A stretch of 64,000 nucleotides of DNA from Limnohabitans sp. Rim8. GTDB taxonomy: Bacteria > Pseudomonadota > Gammaproteobacteria > Burkholderiales > Burkholderiaceae_C. The stretch is from the NCBI GenBank assembly GCA_945901045.1, contig CAMDKK010000004.1, forward strand, positions 53,999 to 117,998. The letters run 5' to 3'. Shown here piece after piece: positions 9,472 through 20,020 of this stretch. The notes below the pieces were generated by a model. It did no database searches. It was not told the DNA's origin and was given only the letters and a program-made list of their open reading frames with translations. Every line of letters starts with the position of its first letter. Position 1 is the first letter of the stretch. A program made the translations under genes and the position numbers.

Positions 9472-10252
9472 CTTCGGTACGGCCTTTGCCCAGCAGCACG
9501 GATTGTGGAAAGCTTTTTTCGAGAACTCGTCGGCTGTCATTTCGCAAATCGATCATCCCCAAAGCATCGTAGGATTGAATCAAAATTTCCAAGGCCTCTT
9601 CGACAGCAGGCACACCTTGAAAATCAGAAATGGCCACTTGAGCACGGTTGATAGCGGCAACATAAGCGCCACGGCTGAAATAATAGCGTGCCACATGGAC
9701 TTCGTAGGAAGCCAACGAATTGACAATGTAGGTCATGCGCTGGCGCGCATCAGTCGTGTATTTGGATTCTGGAAAACGGTTGACCAATTCACGAAAGGCT
9801 TCGTAGGAGTCTTTGGCCGCTTTTTGATCTCGCTCAGAAAGGTCCTGCCTTGTGATGAATGAGAACAGGCCTAAGTTGTCATTGAAGTTGACCAGTCCTT
9901 TCAGATACAAAGCGTAATCGATTGCTGGGCTGGCAGGGTGCAGCTTCAGAAAGCGGTCCAAAGTAGCGACAGCCTGAATTTTGTCACCGGTCTTGAACTG
10001 GGCAAAGGCTTTTTCAAGTTGGGCTTGTTGCGACAAGGTGGTTCCAGCGGCTCGGCCTTCCAACTTGTCAAATAAGCCAATGGCTTTGTCCCATGCCCCG
10101 GCTTTGGTTTCGTCCTTGGCTTCGCTGTAAAGTTTATCTGTTGACCACGTGGCCGTATTGTCTTTTGTCGCAGAGGCGCATGCGGTCAGCACAAGTGCGA
10201 CCAAAATTGTCAACCCCGCAGGGACCACCGATAATCTGAAAACGCGCATCAC
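9446..10252 (-). CDS. bamD: Outer membrane protein assembly lipoprotein BamD
   Basis: Essential lipoprotein of the BAM complex, which folds beta-barrel proteins into the outer membrane. The 268 residues begin with a lipoprotein signal ending at lipobox LTAC (C25), followed by tetratricopeptide-like helices (AEDKA-type repeats such as KLYSEAKDETKAGAWDKAIGL and the later SKYTTDARQRMTYI). Length is normal. The first two codons are both ATG; either start gives the same mature protein. It is transcribed away from rluD, with 25 bases between the two starts, a pairing widely conserved in betaproteobacteria. The last 26 bases overlap the end of dinG on the other strand. Another BAM lipoprotein, BamB, is encoded at 20017. 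Confidence 0.95.
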   Translation of the reverse strand: MMRVFRLSVVPAGLTILVALVLTACASATKDNTATWSTDKLYSEAKDETKAGAWDKAIGLFDKLEGRAAGTTLSQQAQLEKAFAQFKTGDKIQAVATLDRFLKLHPASPAIDYALYLKGLVNFNDNLGLFSFITRQDLSERDQKAAKDSYEAFRELVNRFPESKYTTDARQRMTYIVNSLASYEVHVARYYFSRGAYVAAINRAQVAISDFQGVPAVEEALEILIQSYDALGMIDLRNDSRRVLEKSFPQSVLLGKGRTEAKAWWKFW

Positions 10253-10277
10253 TTAACCTTGTAGAAACTCAAGCCAA

Positions 10278-11294
10278 TTGATTATATCGACCCCCTTAGA
10301 ATTGGATGATTCTGCCAGCCTTTTGGATGATGTTGCCGGGGACAGCGACCCATCTCACTCAGTTGAATGGCGCCATTTAACGGTTCCTAACGAGCACCAT
10401 GGTGATCGATTGGACCGTGTATTGGCGCATTGTGTTCCGGAGTTTTCCCGCAGTTACTTGCAGCAACTGATCGAGCAAGGTGCCGTTTTGCTTGCGGCGT
10501 CGCCGGTGACAAAATCCTCATCCAAAGTCAAGGCTGGTGCTGCATTGTCTGTTGAACTGAGGGCGACGCCTCAGTCGCAAGCCTTCAAACCTGAAGCAAT
10601 GGCACTCGATGTGGTCTATCAAGATGCCCATCTCTTCATTGTCAATAAACCTGCTGGACTTGTGGTGCACCCCGCACCGGGCAACTGGAGTGGAACGCTG
10701 TTAAACGGTATTTTGGCTTTGGACAAACAATCTGCCTTGTTACCCAGGGCCGGTATTGTTCACAGGTTGGACAAAGATACCAGCGGTTTGATGGTCGTAG
10801 CCAGAACGCGACAGGGCATGGATGCGTTGGTGCACAAAATTGCTGCACGGGAAGTGAAACGTCAATATTGGGCTTTCGCATCCGGTCATTGGCGCTTCGG
10901 TGCTGGTTATACATTGGACCAGCCCGTGGGCCGAGACCCTGCCAATCGTCTGAGAATGGCCGCCGTCGATCTTTCTCGTCAATCGGGTAAAACTGCATCC
11001 ACAACATTCGATCTTGTGGACCAGGCCGATCTGGGTTGCTGGGTCCAATGCACTCTGCATACGGGGCGAACACACCAAATTCGGGTGCATATGGCGCACT
11101 TGGGCTACCCGTTGGTAGCCGATGCTGTTTACGGCGGACGGCCAGGCGCGGGCATGACGAGGCAAGCCTTGCATGCCTTTCATTTGGCGTTTGCGCATCC
11201 CGTGACGGGTGTGCCTTTGGAATTTCGAGCCGAACTGCCTGAAGATATGCGAAAAGCCGCAACCATTTGGGCACTCAGTTACAATGGAAATTGA
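10278..11294 (+). CDS. rluD: Ribosomal large subunit pseudouridine synthase D
   Basis: RluA-family pseudouridine synthase, 338 residues. RluD modifies U1911, U1915 and U1917 (E. coli numbering) in helix 69 of 23S rRNA. An S4 RNA-binding domain (about 45-105, GDRLDRVLAHCVPEFSRSYLQQLI) is followed by the catalytic domain with HRLDKDTSGLMVVART (catalytic Asp about 166) and the C-terminal GRTHQIRVHMAHLGYPLVAD. No in-frame ATG gives an intact S4 domain, so a TTG start is needed; 10278 is the furthest upstream and the TTG at 10302 is an alternative. It is divergent from bamD. The pgeF/yfiH gene that often follows rluD is not next to it here. Confidence 0.93.
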   Translation: MIISTPLELDDSASLLDDVAGDSDPSHSVEWRHLTVPNEHHGDRLDRVLAHCVPEFSRSYLQQLIEQGAVLLAASPVTKSSSKVKAGAALSVELRATPQSQAFKPEAMALDVVYQDAHLFIVNKPAGLVVHPAPGNWSGTLLNGILALDKQSALLPRAGIVHRLDKDTSGLMVVARTRQGMDALVHKIAAREVKRQYWAFASGHWRFGAGYTLDQPVGRDPANRLRMAAVDLSRQSGKTASTTFDLVDQADLGCWVQCTLHTGRTHQIRVHMAHLGYPLVADAVYGGRPGAGMTRQALHAFHLAFAHPVTGVPLEFRAELPEDMRKAATIWALSYNGN

Positions 11295-11403
11295 TCGCCA
11301 ACTTGGGTACATTGACTGAAGGTCATCGTTTTGCAGGCTCGGTGATTCGCTGAGGGTTCACCTGAGCGTTAATGCCACGATTGAATTTTCACATCCGTTG
11401 GTC

Positions 11404-11422
11404 ACGCCTCAGGCGTATTTTT
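11404..11422 (+). terminator. Possible terminator between rluD and scpB
   Basis: ACGCC and GGCGT pair around a three-base loop, followed by ATTTTT. It sits 109 bases after the rluD stop and 18 before the scpB ATG. The stem is only five pairs, so it may be a weak terminator or an element of the scpB leader. Nothing else was recognised in the rest of the 145-base gap. Confidence 0.45.
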
Positions 11423-11439
11423 CACGGAAGAACGACACC

Positions 11440-12153
11440 ATGAATACGGCGCAAGCCAAGCGTGTCCTTGAAACCGCCTTACTTTGTGCATCGCAACCGA
11501 TCTCTGTGAGAGATTTACGGGTTCTTTTTGGCGATTCATTAGGCGCGGACACGGTCAAGCAAATCTTAGAAGAGCTCCAGTTGGAATGGGCTACCCGCGG
11601 CTTGGAACTCGTCCATGTGGCCACGGGGTGGCGCTTTCAAAGCCGGCCCGAGTTGCGCGAGTTCCTTGACAGGCTGCATCCTGAAAAGCCACCCAAATAC
11701 ACCCGTGCTGTCTTGGAAACACTGGCCATCATTGCCTACCGACAGCCTGTGACCCGAGGCGATATGGAAGACATCAGGGGCGTCACAATCAACACACTGA
11801 TCCTGAAGCAGCTTGAGGATCGCGGCTGGGTTGAGGTGATTGGACACCGCGAAACGGTGGGCCGTCCAGGTTTGTATGCCACGACCAAACAATTTCTGGA
11901 CGACTTGAGCCTGGTTTCTCTGGACCAGTTGCCCTTGTTGCAATCTCTAGATACCCAAGCGTCATTGCTGTCCAGCGTCATCGAAGATGAAAACGCACAA
12001 CCTTCACTTTCTTTGGAGGAAGTGTTGTCCAGCGAACTCGATTTGAACGCCAGAGAAGTTGAACTTTCCAATTCTTTTTTACCCATTGACGAGCATGCCC
12101 TTGTGCAAACCGTCAAATCACACTCCGAAGAAAACCGCCCTAGCCATGACTGA
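11440..12153 (+). CDS. scpB: Segregation and condensation protein B
   Basis: 237-residue kleisin-associated winged-helix protein that works with ScpA and SMC to compact and segregate the chromosome. Two winged-helix domains are visible: residues 1-80 ([18 protein letters not shown]) and 85-165, with the family signature [19 protein letters not shown] and [20 protein letters not shown], then [10 protein letters not shown] Ser/Glu-rich tail follows. The ATG at 11440 is chosen because the upstream TTG at 11398 precedes a hairpin and adds 14 unrelated residues. The stop overlaps the rluB ATG by eight bases. scpA is not adjacent, unlike in many bacteria where scpA and scpB are paired. Confidence 0.94.
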   Translation: MNTAQAKRVLETALLCASQPISVRDLRVLFGDSLGADTVKQILEELQLEWATRGLELVHVATGWRFQSRPELREFLDRLHPEKPPKYTRAVLETLAIIAYRQPVTRGDMEDIRGVTINTLILKQLEDRGWVEVIGHRETVGRPGLYATTKQFLDDLSLVSLDQLPLLQSLDTQASLLSSVIEDENAQPSLSLEEVLSSELDLNAREVELSNSFLPIDEHALVQTVKSHSEENRPSHD

Positions 12154-13378
12154 GACTCCCAAAAACATTGAACCTTCAGGGGCGCCAGTTGCTTCAGCTG
12201 TCGAACCACATGCGTCGACTGTAGAACTGCCGAAGACAGCCAATTCAACCGGATTGCGTGCGATTGGCATTGAGGATGTGGTTTCCGGGGACTTCGATGC
12301 GGAAATCGAAACGTCCAGTCACATCGATTTGAATAAACGTGTCTTGCCCCCTCAGGCCGAATCGCCCAAACTGCATAAAGTACTGGCACAAGCGGGTATG
12401 GGGTCTCGCTTAGAGATGGAGCAGCTTATTTTGGAAGGGCGCATATCTGTCAATAACGAGCCAGCGCACATTGGCCAGCGGATTCAATATGGCGATCAGG
12501 TGAAGGTCAATGGCAGGCTCATTCATGTGCGCATTTCTCCACCGCCTCCCCGCGTCATTGCTTACCACAAGCCTGCCGGTGAAATCGTCACACACGACGA
12601 TCCGCAGAACCGCCCCACCGTGTTCCGTAAACTTCCCCGCTTGCAAAACGGTAAATGGCAATCTGTTGGCCGACTTGATTTGAATACCGAAGGGCTTTTG
12701 CTGTTTACCAGTTCGGGGGAGTTGGCCAATCAATTGATGCATCCTCGTTTCGGACTTGAACGCGAGTACGCAGTCCGTGTCCTGGGTGCGCTGAGCAAAG
12801 AAGAAAAACAAAAGTTGTTGGACGGCGTCATGCTGGATGACGGTCCTGCATTGTTCGGCTCCATTGAAGACGGTGGCGGTGAAGGCTCGAACTGCTGGTA
12901 CCGTGTCACCATCTCCGAAGGTCGTAACCGTGAAGTTCGTCGCATGATGGAAGCGGTGGGACATGCGGTCAGCCGTTTGATCAGAATTCGTTACGGGGCC
13001 ATGGTTTTACCGCACGGATTACGTCGCAGTGGATGGATGGAACTGGATGAAGCCGATATCCGGGCGCTCATGAAAGCCGCAGGTGGCTCCGAGCGATTAG
13101 CGCGTTCGCCAGCACCACGTGGGCGCGGTGCTGGTCAAGGTCGCGGTGACCGACGACCTCGGCCCATGGGCCGTGGTATTCCCGGAACGGCGGTACCAGC
13201 AGCCAGTGCAGGAAATAGAAAAACTCGGCAAGAAAACGCGGCTCAGCCTGACCCGTTGAAAACCTCTCAAGGCTATATCGGTGCGGAAAGTTTCAGCCGG
13301 CAACGACAATCCAAGGTTCCCGGTGGTCGTTCAGGAGGGCCTCGCCGAGGCGGTAACGGAGGGGGCCGGTCTCGCTGA
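12146..13378 (+). CDS. rluB: 23S rRNA pseudouridine synthase B (RluB/RsuA family)
   Basis: RsuA-family pseudouridine synthase, 410 residues. RluB of E. coli modifies U2605 of 23S rRNA. After about 70 variable acidic residues comes an S4 domain ([21 protein letters not shown]), then the catalytic motif [14 protein letters not shown] (Asp about 178) and the [15 protein letters not shown] motif. The last 90 or so residues are a disordered Arg/Gly-rich extension ([15 protein letters not shown] and [15 protein letters not shown]), probably an RNA-binding tail. The ATG at 12146 is preferred over an upstream in-frame start because it overlaps the scpB stop and avoids 29 residues copied from the scpB reading region in another frame. 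scpB-rluB is a common gene pair. Confidence 0.92.
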   Translation: MTETPKNIEPSGAPVASAVEPHASTVELPKTANSTGLRAIGIEDVVSGDFDAEIETSSHIDLNKRVLPPQAESPKLHKVLAQAGMGSRLEMEQLILEGRISVNNEPAHIGQRIQYGDQVKVNGRLIHVRISPPPPRVIAYHKPAGEIVTHDDPQNRPTVFRKLPRLQNGKWQSVGRLDLNTEGLLLFTSSGELANQLMHPRFGLEREYAVRVLGALSKEEKQKLLDGVMLDDGPALFGSIEDGGGEGSNCWYRVTISEGRNREVRRMMEAVGHAVSRLIRIRYGAMVLPHGLRRSGWMELDEADIRALMKAAGGSERLARSPAPRGRGAGQGRGDRRPRPMGRGIPGTAVPAASAGNRKTRQENAAQPDPLKTSQGYIGAESFSRQRQSKVPGGRSGGPRRGGNGGGRSR

Positions 13379-13505
13379 TGAAGCCTTATATCGCACGGGG
13401 GAAAGCATGACGTTTTTGTGATGATTCACCCTGGTCTCAGGTTAGAATAGACGGCTTTGTCTTATGGCAAAAAGATTCAATATCCCTTCATATCAGGAAA
13501 ATTTC

Positions 13506-13931
13506 ATGGCTATCGAACGTACTCTTTCTATCATCAAACCTGACGCCGTCGCTAAAAACGTGATCGGCCAAATCTATGCACGCTTTGAGGCGGCTGGCTT
13601 GAAGGTAATTGCAGCTCGCATGGCCCATCTTTCACGCGGAGAAGCCGAAGCTTTTTATGCGGTCCACAAAGAGCGTCCTTTCTTCAAGGACTTGGTGGAC
13701 TTCATGATTTCTGGCCCTGTCATGATTCAGGCTTTGGAAGGCGAGGGGGCTATTCTCAAAAATCGCGATTTGATGGGCGCGACAGATCCCAAAAAAGCTG
13801 CTCCAGGCACTATTCGCGCTGACTTTGCGGACAGCATTGATGCCAATGCTGTGCACGGCTCCGATGCTGCTGAAACTGCCGCTGCTGAAATCGGCTTTTT
13901 CTTCAGTGGCATGAACGTTTACTCGCGTTAA
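13506..13931 (+). CDS. ndk: Nucleoside diphosphate kinase
   Basis: 141-residue enzyme that moves the terminal phosphate of ATP onto other nucleoside diphosphates through a phosphohistidine. The N-terminal [15 protein letters not shown] and the active-site stretch NAVHGSDA (phosphorylated His117) are standard, and the length is exactly that of the family. The ATG at 13506 is preceded by AGGAAA, and the in-frame ATG at 13464 would add 14 unrelated residues. It leads the set ndk-rlmN-pilF-rodZ-ispG-hisS-yfgM-bamB-der. The 127 bases upstream hold an AT-rich TAGAAT at 13443-13448 that could be a -10 element, but no convincing -35 was found at the right distance. Confidence 0.97.
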   Translation: MAIERTLSIIKPDAVAKNVIGQIYARFEAAGLKVIAARMAHLSRGEAEAFYAVHKERPFFKDLVDFMISGPVMIQALEGEGAILKNRDLMGATDPKKAAPGTIRADFADSIDANAVHGSDAAETAAAEIGFFFSGMNVYSR

Positions 13932-13963
13932 TAAATTCGCGACTTTTTCGCGACCATCAAGCT

Positions 13964-15091
13964 ATGACGGCCAACCTTCTTGATTTTGACTTAGAAGGCT
14001 TGGCCGTTTTTTGTGAGCGCTTGGGTGAGCGGCGTTTTCGCGCTACTCAATTGTTCCGTTGGATTCATCAAAAAGGCGCCAGTCAATTTGATGACATGAG
14101 TGATCTGGCAAAGTCTTTGAGGGAAAAGCTCAAAGTCCATGCACACGTTCAGTGTTTACCTTTGGTTTCCCAGCATTTATCTGCAGATGGCACGATCAAA
14201 TGGTTGTTTGATGTGGGTGGCGGCAATGCGGTTGAGACCGTCTTCATCCCAGAGGACGACCGCGGCACCTTGTGCATCTCCTCACAAGCGGGTTGCGCCG
14301 TAGGTTGTCGTTTTTGTTCGACTGGCCATCAAGGCTTCAGTCGAAATCTGACGACAGCAGAAATTCTGAGTCAATTGTGGTTTGCCGAACATTTTCTGCG
14401 CAAACACCTGAAGGTTTCACAACGAGTCATCTCCAATGTGGTGATGATGGGCATGGGTGAACCGCTGCAAAATTACAGCGCTTTGGTTCCTGCATTGAAA
14501 GCAATGCTCGACGATCACGGTTACGGCTTGTCTCGACGCAGAGTGACAGTGTCTACTTCGGGCGTGGTGCCTATGATGGACCGGCTCTCAATGGATTGCC
14601 CGGTGGCCTTGGCTGTTTCACTGCATGCCCCGACGGATGCATTGCGAGACAACTTGGTGCCTTTGAATCAAAAGTATCCGATAGAAGAGTTGTTGCAAAC
14701 CTGTATTCGTTATCTGGCCCATGCACCGCGCGACTTCATTACTTTTGAGTATTGCATGCTTGATGGTGTGAATGATCAACCGGTGCAAGCCAATGCTTTG
14801 ATCCAATTGATTCAAAGCCATGCTCGGCAAGGGCTTCGCTGCAAGTTCAATTTGATACCTTTCAATCCTTTCCCGGCGTCTGGTTTGTTGCGTTCTCCCC
14901 AAGCTCGCGTTCAAGCCTTTGCCAAACAATTACAAGACGCTGGATTGGTGACCACGGTTCGTAAAACCCGAGGCGATGACATTGATGCCGCTTGCGGTCA
15001 ATTGGCCGGTGATGTGCAAGACTGCACTCAGGTCAAAGTGCGTATCGCCCAACAACGTACGATCATCCTTCGTGAATTGAATGAACATTGA
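13964..15091 (+). CDS. rlmN: Dual-specificity 23S rRNA/tRNA adenine-C2 methyltransferase RlmN
   Basis: Radical SAM enzyme that methylates C2 of A2503 in 23S rRNA and A37 in some tRNAs. The 375 residues include the iron-sulfur motif CAVGCRFC (C111, C115, C118), the methyl-carrying/catalytic cysteine region, and the conserved late cysteine in [10 protein letters not shown] (C344) required by the ping-pong mechanism. Other family segments are [18 protein letters not shown] and MGMGEPL. It begins with ATG 32 bases after ndk. Its 3' end overlaps the upstream pilF start option (15081) by 11 bases. Confidence 0.96.
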   Translation: MTANLLDFDLEGLAVFCERLGERRFRATQLFRWIHQKGASQFDDMSDLAKSLREKLKVHAHVQCLPLVSQHLSADGTIKWLFDVGGGNAVETVFIPEDDRGTLCISSQAGCAVGCRFCSTGHQGFSRNLTTAEILSQLWFAEHFLRKHLKVSQRVISNVVMMGMGEPLQNYSALVPALKAMLDDHGYGLSRRRVTVSTSGVVPMMDRLSMDCPVALAVSLHAPTDALRDNLVPLNQKYPIEELLQTCIRYLAHAPRDFITFEYCMLDGVNDQPVQANALIQLIQSHARQGLRCKFNLIPFNPFPASGLLRSPQARVQAFAKQLQDAGLVTTVRKTRGDDIDAACGQLAGDVQDCTQVKVRIAQQRTIILRELNEH

Positions 15092-15884
15092 AGGAGCAGC
15101 GCTGTCGATGCCTACTTTTTGTTCAAATTATGTTGTTCAGCGAGTCTCTCTGCATTGCTTAGTCCTGTTGGTTTGGGCGAGCTTATCCGGTTGCTCTGCG
15201 CCTGCAACTCACACGGTTTCACAAATCACCCATCCCCGTTTAGCCTTGGCTACTGCGTACTACCAAAATGGACAATATCGAGTGGCACTCGACGAGAGTC
15301 AAAAAGTTTTGGGTGTGTTGGCTGATCATGCTCAAGCCTTGGGCCTGCAAGGCCTGATATATATGCGATTGGGTGAGCCTGTCTTAGCGCAAAAGAGTTT
15401 TTTGCTTGCTGAAAAGGCTGCGCCTTTGGATGCAGACATTGCGCATAATCACGCTGTTTTTTTGTGCGAGCAAGGACGTTACAAAGATTCATTTGAACGT
15501 TTTGATTCCGCCATGAATCGGCCTTTGTATTCTGAAAAAGCCAAAACCATGTGGGTTTGGGGTGTTTGTTCACATAAGTCTGGTGACATTCAATCGGCCC
15601 AGCAACTTTGGACGCAATCCTTGACTGTAAAGGCCACTGCTGAAACCGCATTGGCTTTGGCTTTGAGTTTGAAACAACAAAATCAAGACATTCGCGCTGC
15701 AGAGGTGCTCAAGAATTTCAATGGTTCAGAGGCTGCCTCGGCAGAAACCCTTTTGCTGGGCGTTCAGTGGGCGCGTCAGTCCGCTGACAGCGAAACATCA
15801 AAGCGTTACACGTCAATACTTCGTCAGCGTTTTCCAAATTCGACCCAGTGGGGCGCTTTACAGAGAGAGGCCTTTGATGACTGA
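15081..15884 (+). CDS. pilF: Type IV pilus biogenesis/stability lipoprotein PilF (PilW)
   Basis: Tetratricopeptide-repeat lipoprotein that pilots the PilQ secretin to the outer membrane and supports type IV pili. A signal peptide ends at a lipobox SLSGC, then come several TPR units ([40 protein letters not shown], and [22 protein letters not shown]). Length is 267 residues from 15081 or 258 from the ATG at 15108; the shorter form gives a more ordinary signal peptide, while the longer overlaps rlmN by 11 bases. The stop overlaps the rodZ start by eight bases. Its place between rlmN and rodZ matches many proteobacteria. No other pilus genes are in the window. Confidence 0.88.
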   Translation: MNIEGAALSMPTFCSNYVVQRVSLHCLVLLVWASLSGCSAPATHTVSQITHPRLALATAYYQNGQYRVALDESQKVLGVLADHAQALGLQGLIYMRLGEPVLAQKSFLLAEKAAPLDADIAHNHAVFLCEQGRYKDSFERFDSAMNRPLYSEKAKTMWVWGVCSHKSGDIQSAQQLWTQSLTVKATAETALALALSLKQQNQDIRAAEVLKNFNGSEAASAETLLLGVQWARQSADSETSKRYTSILRQRFPNSTQWGALQREAFDD

Positions 15885-16749
15885 ATTCAATGACACTCCT
15901 TCATCCCATGCCTCGGAGGGAGTCGCCAGTTTGCCGAGTGCAACACCCACTGCCGGCGGACTTTTACGTCAAGCGCGAGAAAATGCAGGTATGCACTTGG
16001 GGATGCTGTCAGTTTCCCTGAAAGTGCCAGTCCGTAATTTAATGGCTTTGGAAGCCGATCAATATGCTTTGTTGTCTGGGCCCGTATTTGTTCGTGCATT
16101 GGCCAACAGTGTTTGCCGCTATCTCAAGATCGATTCCAGCGCCATTCTGGCTTTATTGCCGCCTGCCTCGAACCGTTTGGAGCCCATCAATCAGGGTTTG
16201 GGGTCAGGCCAAACAGACTCTTTTTTTGCTTTGTGGCGTCAACTTGTATTGGCCAACCGAAAATTTCTGATTTTGGCTTTGACCATCATTATTTTGATTT
16301 CCTTGGTCTCTTGGCTACCGTCTTGGCCTATTGCTTCTATTCAGTCCGTTGTACCGGTGACTGCTGAGACGCCTGCAAATGAGCCGTTTCTTTCCTCTGT
16401 CACTTTAGTGCCCTCTGAGCCTGCTGTTTCAACGCCAACAAAAGCCGATTTACCTGAGCCCACCACAGAAACTGCTACCCTGACGAACGTGCCTGTTGAG
16501 CAGGCCATTCAAGAAATTGACTTGATGATCAAAGGAAAGTCAGATGCCTGGGTTGAAGTCAAAAACAACACAGGCGCACTCGTTTTCAATCAATTGGTTA
16601 AAAAGGGTGAAACACACCGTATCAAAAGCGAGTTGATTTTGAGTGTAGTTTTAGGCAATGCCGAAGGTGTGGAGATACAAGTCAGAGGAAAGATCTTTGA
16701 TCTAGCGCCATTTATTCGCGGCCCAGTGGCTCGTTTTGAGGTGAAATGA
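15877..16749 (+). CDS. rodZ: RodZ-like cell shape protein (HTH plus DUF4115)
   Basis: 290-residue bitopic membrane protein that links the MreB cytoskeleton to cell-wall synthesis. A cytoplasmic Xre-like helix-turn-helix domain spans about 25-95 ([34 protein letters not shown]), a single membrane helix is near 128-148 ([17 protein letters not shown]), then a Thr/Pro/Glu-rich periplasmic linker, and a C-terminal DUF4115 beta domain ending in VARFEVK. The ATG at 15877 is chosen over a longer in-frame opening because the first 52 codons of the latter lie within pilF and look like a frame shadow. It overlaps pilF by eight bases and ispG by four. Confidence 0.9.
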   Translation: MTEFNDTPSSHASEGVASLPSATPTAGGLLRQARENAGMHLGMLSVSLKVPVRNLMALEADQYALLSGPVFVRALANSVCRYLKIDSSAILALLPPASNRLEPINQGLGSGQTDSFFALWRQLVLANRKFLILALTIIILISLVSWLPSWPIASIQSVVPVTAETPANEPFLSSVTLVPSEPAVSTPTKADLPEPTTETATLTNVPVEQAIQEIDLMIKGKSDAWVEVKNNTGALVFNQLVKKGETHRIKSELILSVVLGNAEGVEIQVRGKIFDLAPFIRGPVARFEVK

Positions 16750-18014
16750 TGAATATGAAAACACCAATTCCTGCGGCATCCCCGCTACCCCGTAGAAGTC
16801 TGCAAGCGCAAGTGAAATGGGGCTCCCACGTCCTGACGGTGGGGGGTCATGCGCCTGTTCGAGTTCAGTCCATGACCAATACAGATACGGTTGATGTCAT
16901 TGGCACCGCCATTCAAATCAAAGAATTAGCCTTGGCTGGCTCCGAGATGGTGCGCATCACCGTGAATACGCCTGAAGCAGCCGCTGCTGTTGTGCATATT
17001 CGGGAGCAACTGGACCGAATGGGCATTGTGGTCCCTTTGATTGGGGACTTTCATTACAACGGCCACCGACTTCTGACGGATTTCCCAGATTGTGCGCAGG
17101 CTCTTTCTAAGTACCGGATCAACCCCGGTAATGTGGGTAAGGGTGACAAAAAAGATAAACAATTTGGCCAAATGATAGAGGCGGCCATGCGGTGGGACAA
17201 GCCGGTCCGCATTGGTGTGAACTGGGGTAGTTTGGACCAGGAATTACTGGCCGATTTAATGGATGAAAACAGCCGCCGCTCTTCGCCTTGGGAATCACGC
17301 CAAGTCATGTATGAGGCCTTGATTACTTCAGCGATCAGCTCGGCACAAATGGCGCAAGAGATGGGCATGAAAGCTTCCCAAATTTTATTGTCCTGCAAAG
17401 TGTCTGGGGTACAGGACTTGATAGCGGTTTACCGCGAATTGGCCAAGCGTTGTGACTATTCTCTGCATTTGGGTTTGACCGAAGCGGGGATGGGCACCAA
17501 GGGAGCGGTGGCCTCAACAACCGCTTTGTCTGTTTTGCTTCAAGAAGGTATTGGTGACACGATTCGTGTTTCATTGACACCTCAACCCGGAGAGTCTCGA
17601 ACCCAAGAAGTGGTGATTGCCAATGAAATATTACAAGCGCTCGGTTTGCGTATTTTTGTACCCAGCGTCACTGCCTGTCCGGGTTGCGGTCGAACAACCA
17701 GCAGCACTTTTCAAGAATTGACCAAGCAGATCGATGACTTTCTTCGCGCCCAGATGCCGGTATGGCGCAGTCGCTATCCGGGTGTAGAAAACCTGAAGGT
17801 GGCGGTAATGGGTTGTATCGTCAATGGCCCCGGGGAAAGCAAACATGCCGATATCGGCATCAGCTTGCCGGGCACCGGTGAAGCGCCGTCTGCGCCGGTA
17901 TTTATCGATGGTGAGAAAAAGCTGACTTTACGCGGCGATGCCATTGCGCAAGAATTCCAAACGCTGGTTGAAAACTACATTGAGAACCGCTTTGGAACAG
18001 CCAAAGCCGATTGA
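16746..18014 (+). CDS. ispG: 4-hydroxy-3-methylbut-2-enyl-diphosphate synthase
   Basis: Iron-sulfur enzyme of the non-mevalonate (MEP) pathway, converting methylerythritol cyclodiphosphate to HMBPP. The 422 residues show the N-terminal barrel ([33 protein letters not shown]) and the C-terminal cluster-binding part with [15 protein letters not shown] (two cysteines near 311 and 314) and [17 protein letters not shown] (third cysteine near 358 plus the glutamate ligand). The start ATG overlaps the rodZ stop; a second ATG follows at once. The length exceeds the E. coli protein by about 50 residues, as in other betaproteobacteria, through an insertion in the barrel region. Confidence 0.96.
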   Translation: MMNMKTPIPAASPLPRRSLQAQVKWGSHVLTVGGHAPVRVQSMTNTDTVDVIGTAIQIKELALAGSEMVRITVNTPEAAAAVVHIREQLDRMGIVVPLIGDFHYNGHRLLTDFPDCAQALSKYRINPGNVGKGDKKDKQFGQMIEAAMRWDKPVRIGVNWGSLDQELLADLMDENSRRSSPWESRQVMYEALITSAISSAQMAQEMGMKASQILLSCKVSGVQDLIAVYRELAKRCDYSLHLGLTEAGMGTKGAVASTTALSVLLQEGIGDTIRVSLTPQPGESRTQEVVIANEILQALGLRIFVPSVTACPGCGRTTSSTFQELTKQIDDFLRAQMPVWRSRYPGVENLKVAVMGCIVNGPGESKHADIGISLPGTGEAPSAPVFIDGEKKLTLRGDAIAQEFQTLVENYIENRFGTAKAD

Positions 18015-18020
18015 TTGAAC

Positions 18021-19340
18021 ATGTCCGAGAAAATTCAAGTTGCATCATCAAAGTCAACCAAATTGGTTGCAGTCAAAGGAATGAACGACATATTGCCCCC
18101 AGACTCTGCCCGTTGGGAGTGGTTTGAGGCCAAAGTGCGCCATTTAATGGCACGTTACGCTTACCGCAATATTCGCACCCCGATTGTTGAGCCAACCGCC
18201 TTATTCGTTCGCGGCCTGGGCGAGGTGACTGACATCGTTGAAAAAGAGATGTACTCCTTTGAGGACCGCCTTAATGGTGAAGCGCTCACTTTACGTCCGG
18301 AGTGTACTGCCGGAGTTGTTCGCGCTGTGGTTGAACACAATCTGCTTTATGAAGGTGGCAAGCGCCTTTACTACATGGGCCCCATGTTTCGACATGAACG
18401 ACCTCAGCGCGGCCGTTATCGCCAGTTTCACCAGGTTGGGGCTGAGGTACTGGGCTTTGGTGGGCCCGATGTCGATGCCGAGTTGATTTTGCTGGCTTCG
18501 TCCTTGTTCAAGCAATTGGGTTTGCGCGATATTCGTCTCGAGCTTAACAGTTTGGGGCAACCGGCTGAACGCTTGGCCCATCGGGCTGCATTGATTGTTC
18601 ACTTTGAACAGCACCTGAATGTGTTGGGCGAAGAAGAGAAACGCCGTTTGCACACCAATCCTATGCGCATTTTGGACACCAAAAATCCGGCCATGAAGTC
18701 GGTGGTGGAGTCTGCACCCCAATTATTGAGCTTTCTGGGTGAAGCGTCGATGGCGCACTTTACCGCCTTGCGCACTATTTTGGACGCCAATGGCTTGCCC
18801 TACACGATCAACCCGCGTCTGGTTCGTGGCTTGGATTATTACAACCTGACTGTTTTCGAGTTCATTACAGAGAGCTTGGGATCACAAGGAACCATTTGTG
18901 GAGGAGGGCGCTATGACTATCTCATTGAACAGGTTGGCGGCAAACCTTCACCCGCCGTGGGATGGGGCTTGGGTATTGAGCGTTTGCTCGAACTCGTTAA
19001 GGAGCAATGTGAACCGATGGCTGCGCTGACTCCGGATGCCTACGCCATCATTCCCGATGTGGCCAGTTTGCCTGAAGCAATACGTGTTATCGAGGCATTG
19101 CGCTCAGCAGGTATTGCCGTGCAAATGCATGCGAGTGCAGGTGAGGGGATGGGGAGCATGAAATCGCAATTCAAGAAAGCAGACAGCAGCGGCGCTGCAT
19201 ATGGTTTGATTTTTGGCGTTGATGAGTTGGCGCTTGGCCAAGTCACTGTGAAATCCTTGCGTGACGGTGTGGGTGCTCAGCGCCTAGAAGACTTGACATG
19301 TGTTGCCCAGTGGGCACACACCCTACAATCGACCCATTGA
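18021..19340 (+). CDS. hisS: Histidyl-tRNA synthetase
   Basis: Class II aminoacyl-tRNA synthetase, 439 residues from the ATG at 18021; a TTG two codons upstream is a less likely start. Motif 1 surrounds [18 protein letters not shown], motif 2 is [16 protein letters not shown], the histidine-binding loop is [14 protein letters not shown], motif 3 is [12 protein letters not shown], and a C-terminal anticodon-binding domain follows from about 340. It lies six bases after ispG. The window also encodes HisZ (26652), a catalytically dead relative working in histidine synthesis; this gene keeps all catalytic motifs and is the true synthetase. Confidence 0.97.
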   Translation: MSEKIQVASSKSTKLVAVKGMNDILPPDSARWEWFEAKVRHLMARYAYRNIRTPIVEPTALFVRGLGEVTDIVEKEMYSFEDRLNGEALTLRPECTAGVVRAVVEHNLLYEGGKRLYYMGPMFRHERPQRGRYRQFHQVGAEVLGFGGPDVDAELILLASSLFKQLGLRDIRLELNSLGQPAERLAHRAALIVHFEQHLNVLGEEEKRRLHTNPMRILDTKNPAMKSVVESAPQLLSFLGEASMAHFTALRTILDANGLPYTINPRLVRGLDYYNLTVFEFITESLGSQGTICGGGRYDYLIEQVGGKPSPAVGWGLGIERLLELVKEQCEPMAALTPDAYAIIPDVASLPEAIRVIEALRSAGIAVQMHASAGEGMGSMKSQFKKADSSGAAYGLIFGVDELALGQVTVKSLRDGVGAQRLEDLTCVAQWAHTLQSTH

Positions 19341-19354
19341 TATTTGAAAACAAC

Positions 19355-20020
19355 ATGGCAACACACCTTGACCTCGAAGAACAAGAGCAACTTGACCAAC
19401 TCAAGCACTTTTGGAAAACCTACGGCAACTTTATTTCATGGGCATTGATCGTCGTGATGAGTGGCTTTGCCGCTTGGAACGGATATGGTTACTGGCAGCG
19501 CACCCAATCGACCAAAGCCTCTGCTTTGTTCGATGAAGTCGAACGTGCAGCGACCACAGGTGACATGAGTCGACTCGAGCGCTCTTTAGGGGATATGAAA
19601 GACAAGTTTGGCTCGACTTTGTATGCCCAGCAAGCTGCATTGTTGGCTGCCAAATCATTTCAAGACAAAGACAAAGTGGACCAAGCCAAAGCTGCTTTAA
19701 CTTGGGTATCTGAAAATGCTTCTGACGAGTCTTATTCGCAAATCGCCCGCCTCCGTTTGATCGCACTTTTGTTGCAAGCCAAGTCGTACGATGAAGCGCT
19801 TAAACAACTTGCAAAACCAGTGGCTTTGCCCTTGACGCCCTTAGCGGCTGATTTGCGTGGTGATGTTTTGCAGAGTCAAGGTAAGACACAGGAAGCCATT
19901 GCAGCTTACAGTGAGTCATGGCAAAAAATGGATGAAGCTAACGAATATCGCCGATTGATCGAGGCCAAGTTAAATGCCTTGGGCGTCGATCCCAAGTCGA
20001 GCGCAGGAGTGAGCAAGTGA
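19355..20020 (+). CDS. YfgM-like membrane-anchored TPR protein
   Basis: 221-residue protein with a short cytoplasmic N-terminus (EEQEQLDQLKHFWKTYG), one membrane helix at about 23-41 (FISWALIVVMSGFAAW), and a periplasmic tetratricopeptide-like domain. This matches the YfgM (DUF2133) family; E. coli YfgM interacts with the SecYEG translocon and the PpiD chaperone. The ATG at 19355 is chosen since it yields the family N-terminus and the longer in-frame start lies within hisS. Its TGA overlaps the bamB GTG start. The order hisS-yfgM-bamB-der is the E. coli order as well. Confidence 0.9.
   Translation: MATHLDLEEQEQLDQLKHFWKTYGNFISWALIVVMSGFAAWNGYGYWQRTQSTKASALFDEVERAATTGDMSRLERSLGDMKDKFGSTLYAQQAALLAAKSFQDKDKVDQAKAALTWVSENASDESYSQIARLRLIALLLQAKSYDEALKQLAKPVALPLTPLAADLRGDVLQSQGKTQEAIAAYSESWQKMDEANEYRRLIEAKLNALGVDPKSSAGVSK

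Noticed and set aside
13416-13448. Promoter for ndk (TTGTGA with TAGAAT)
   Set aside because: Spacing of 21 bases is too long for a standard sigma-70 promoter; only the -10-like box is credible.
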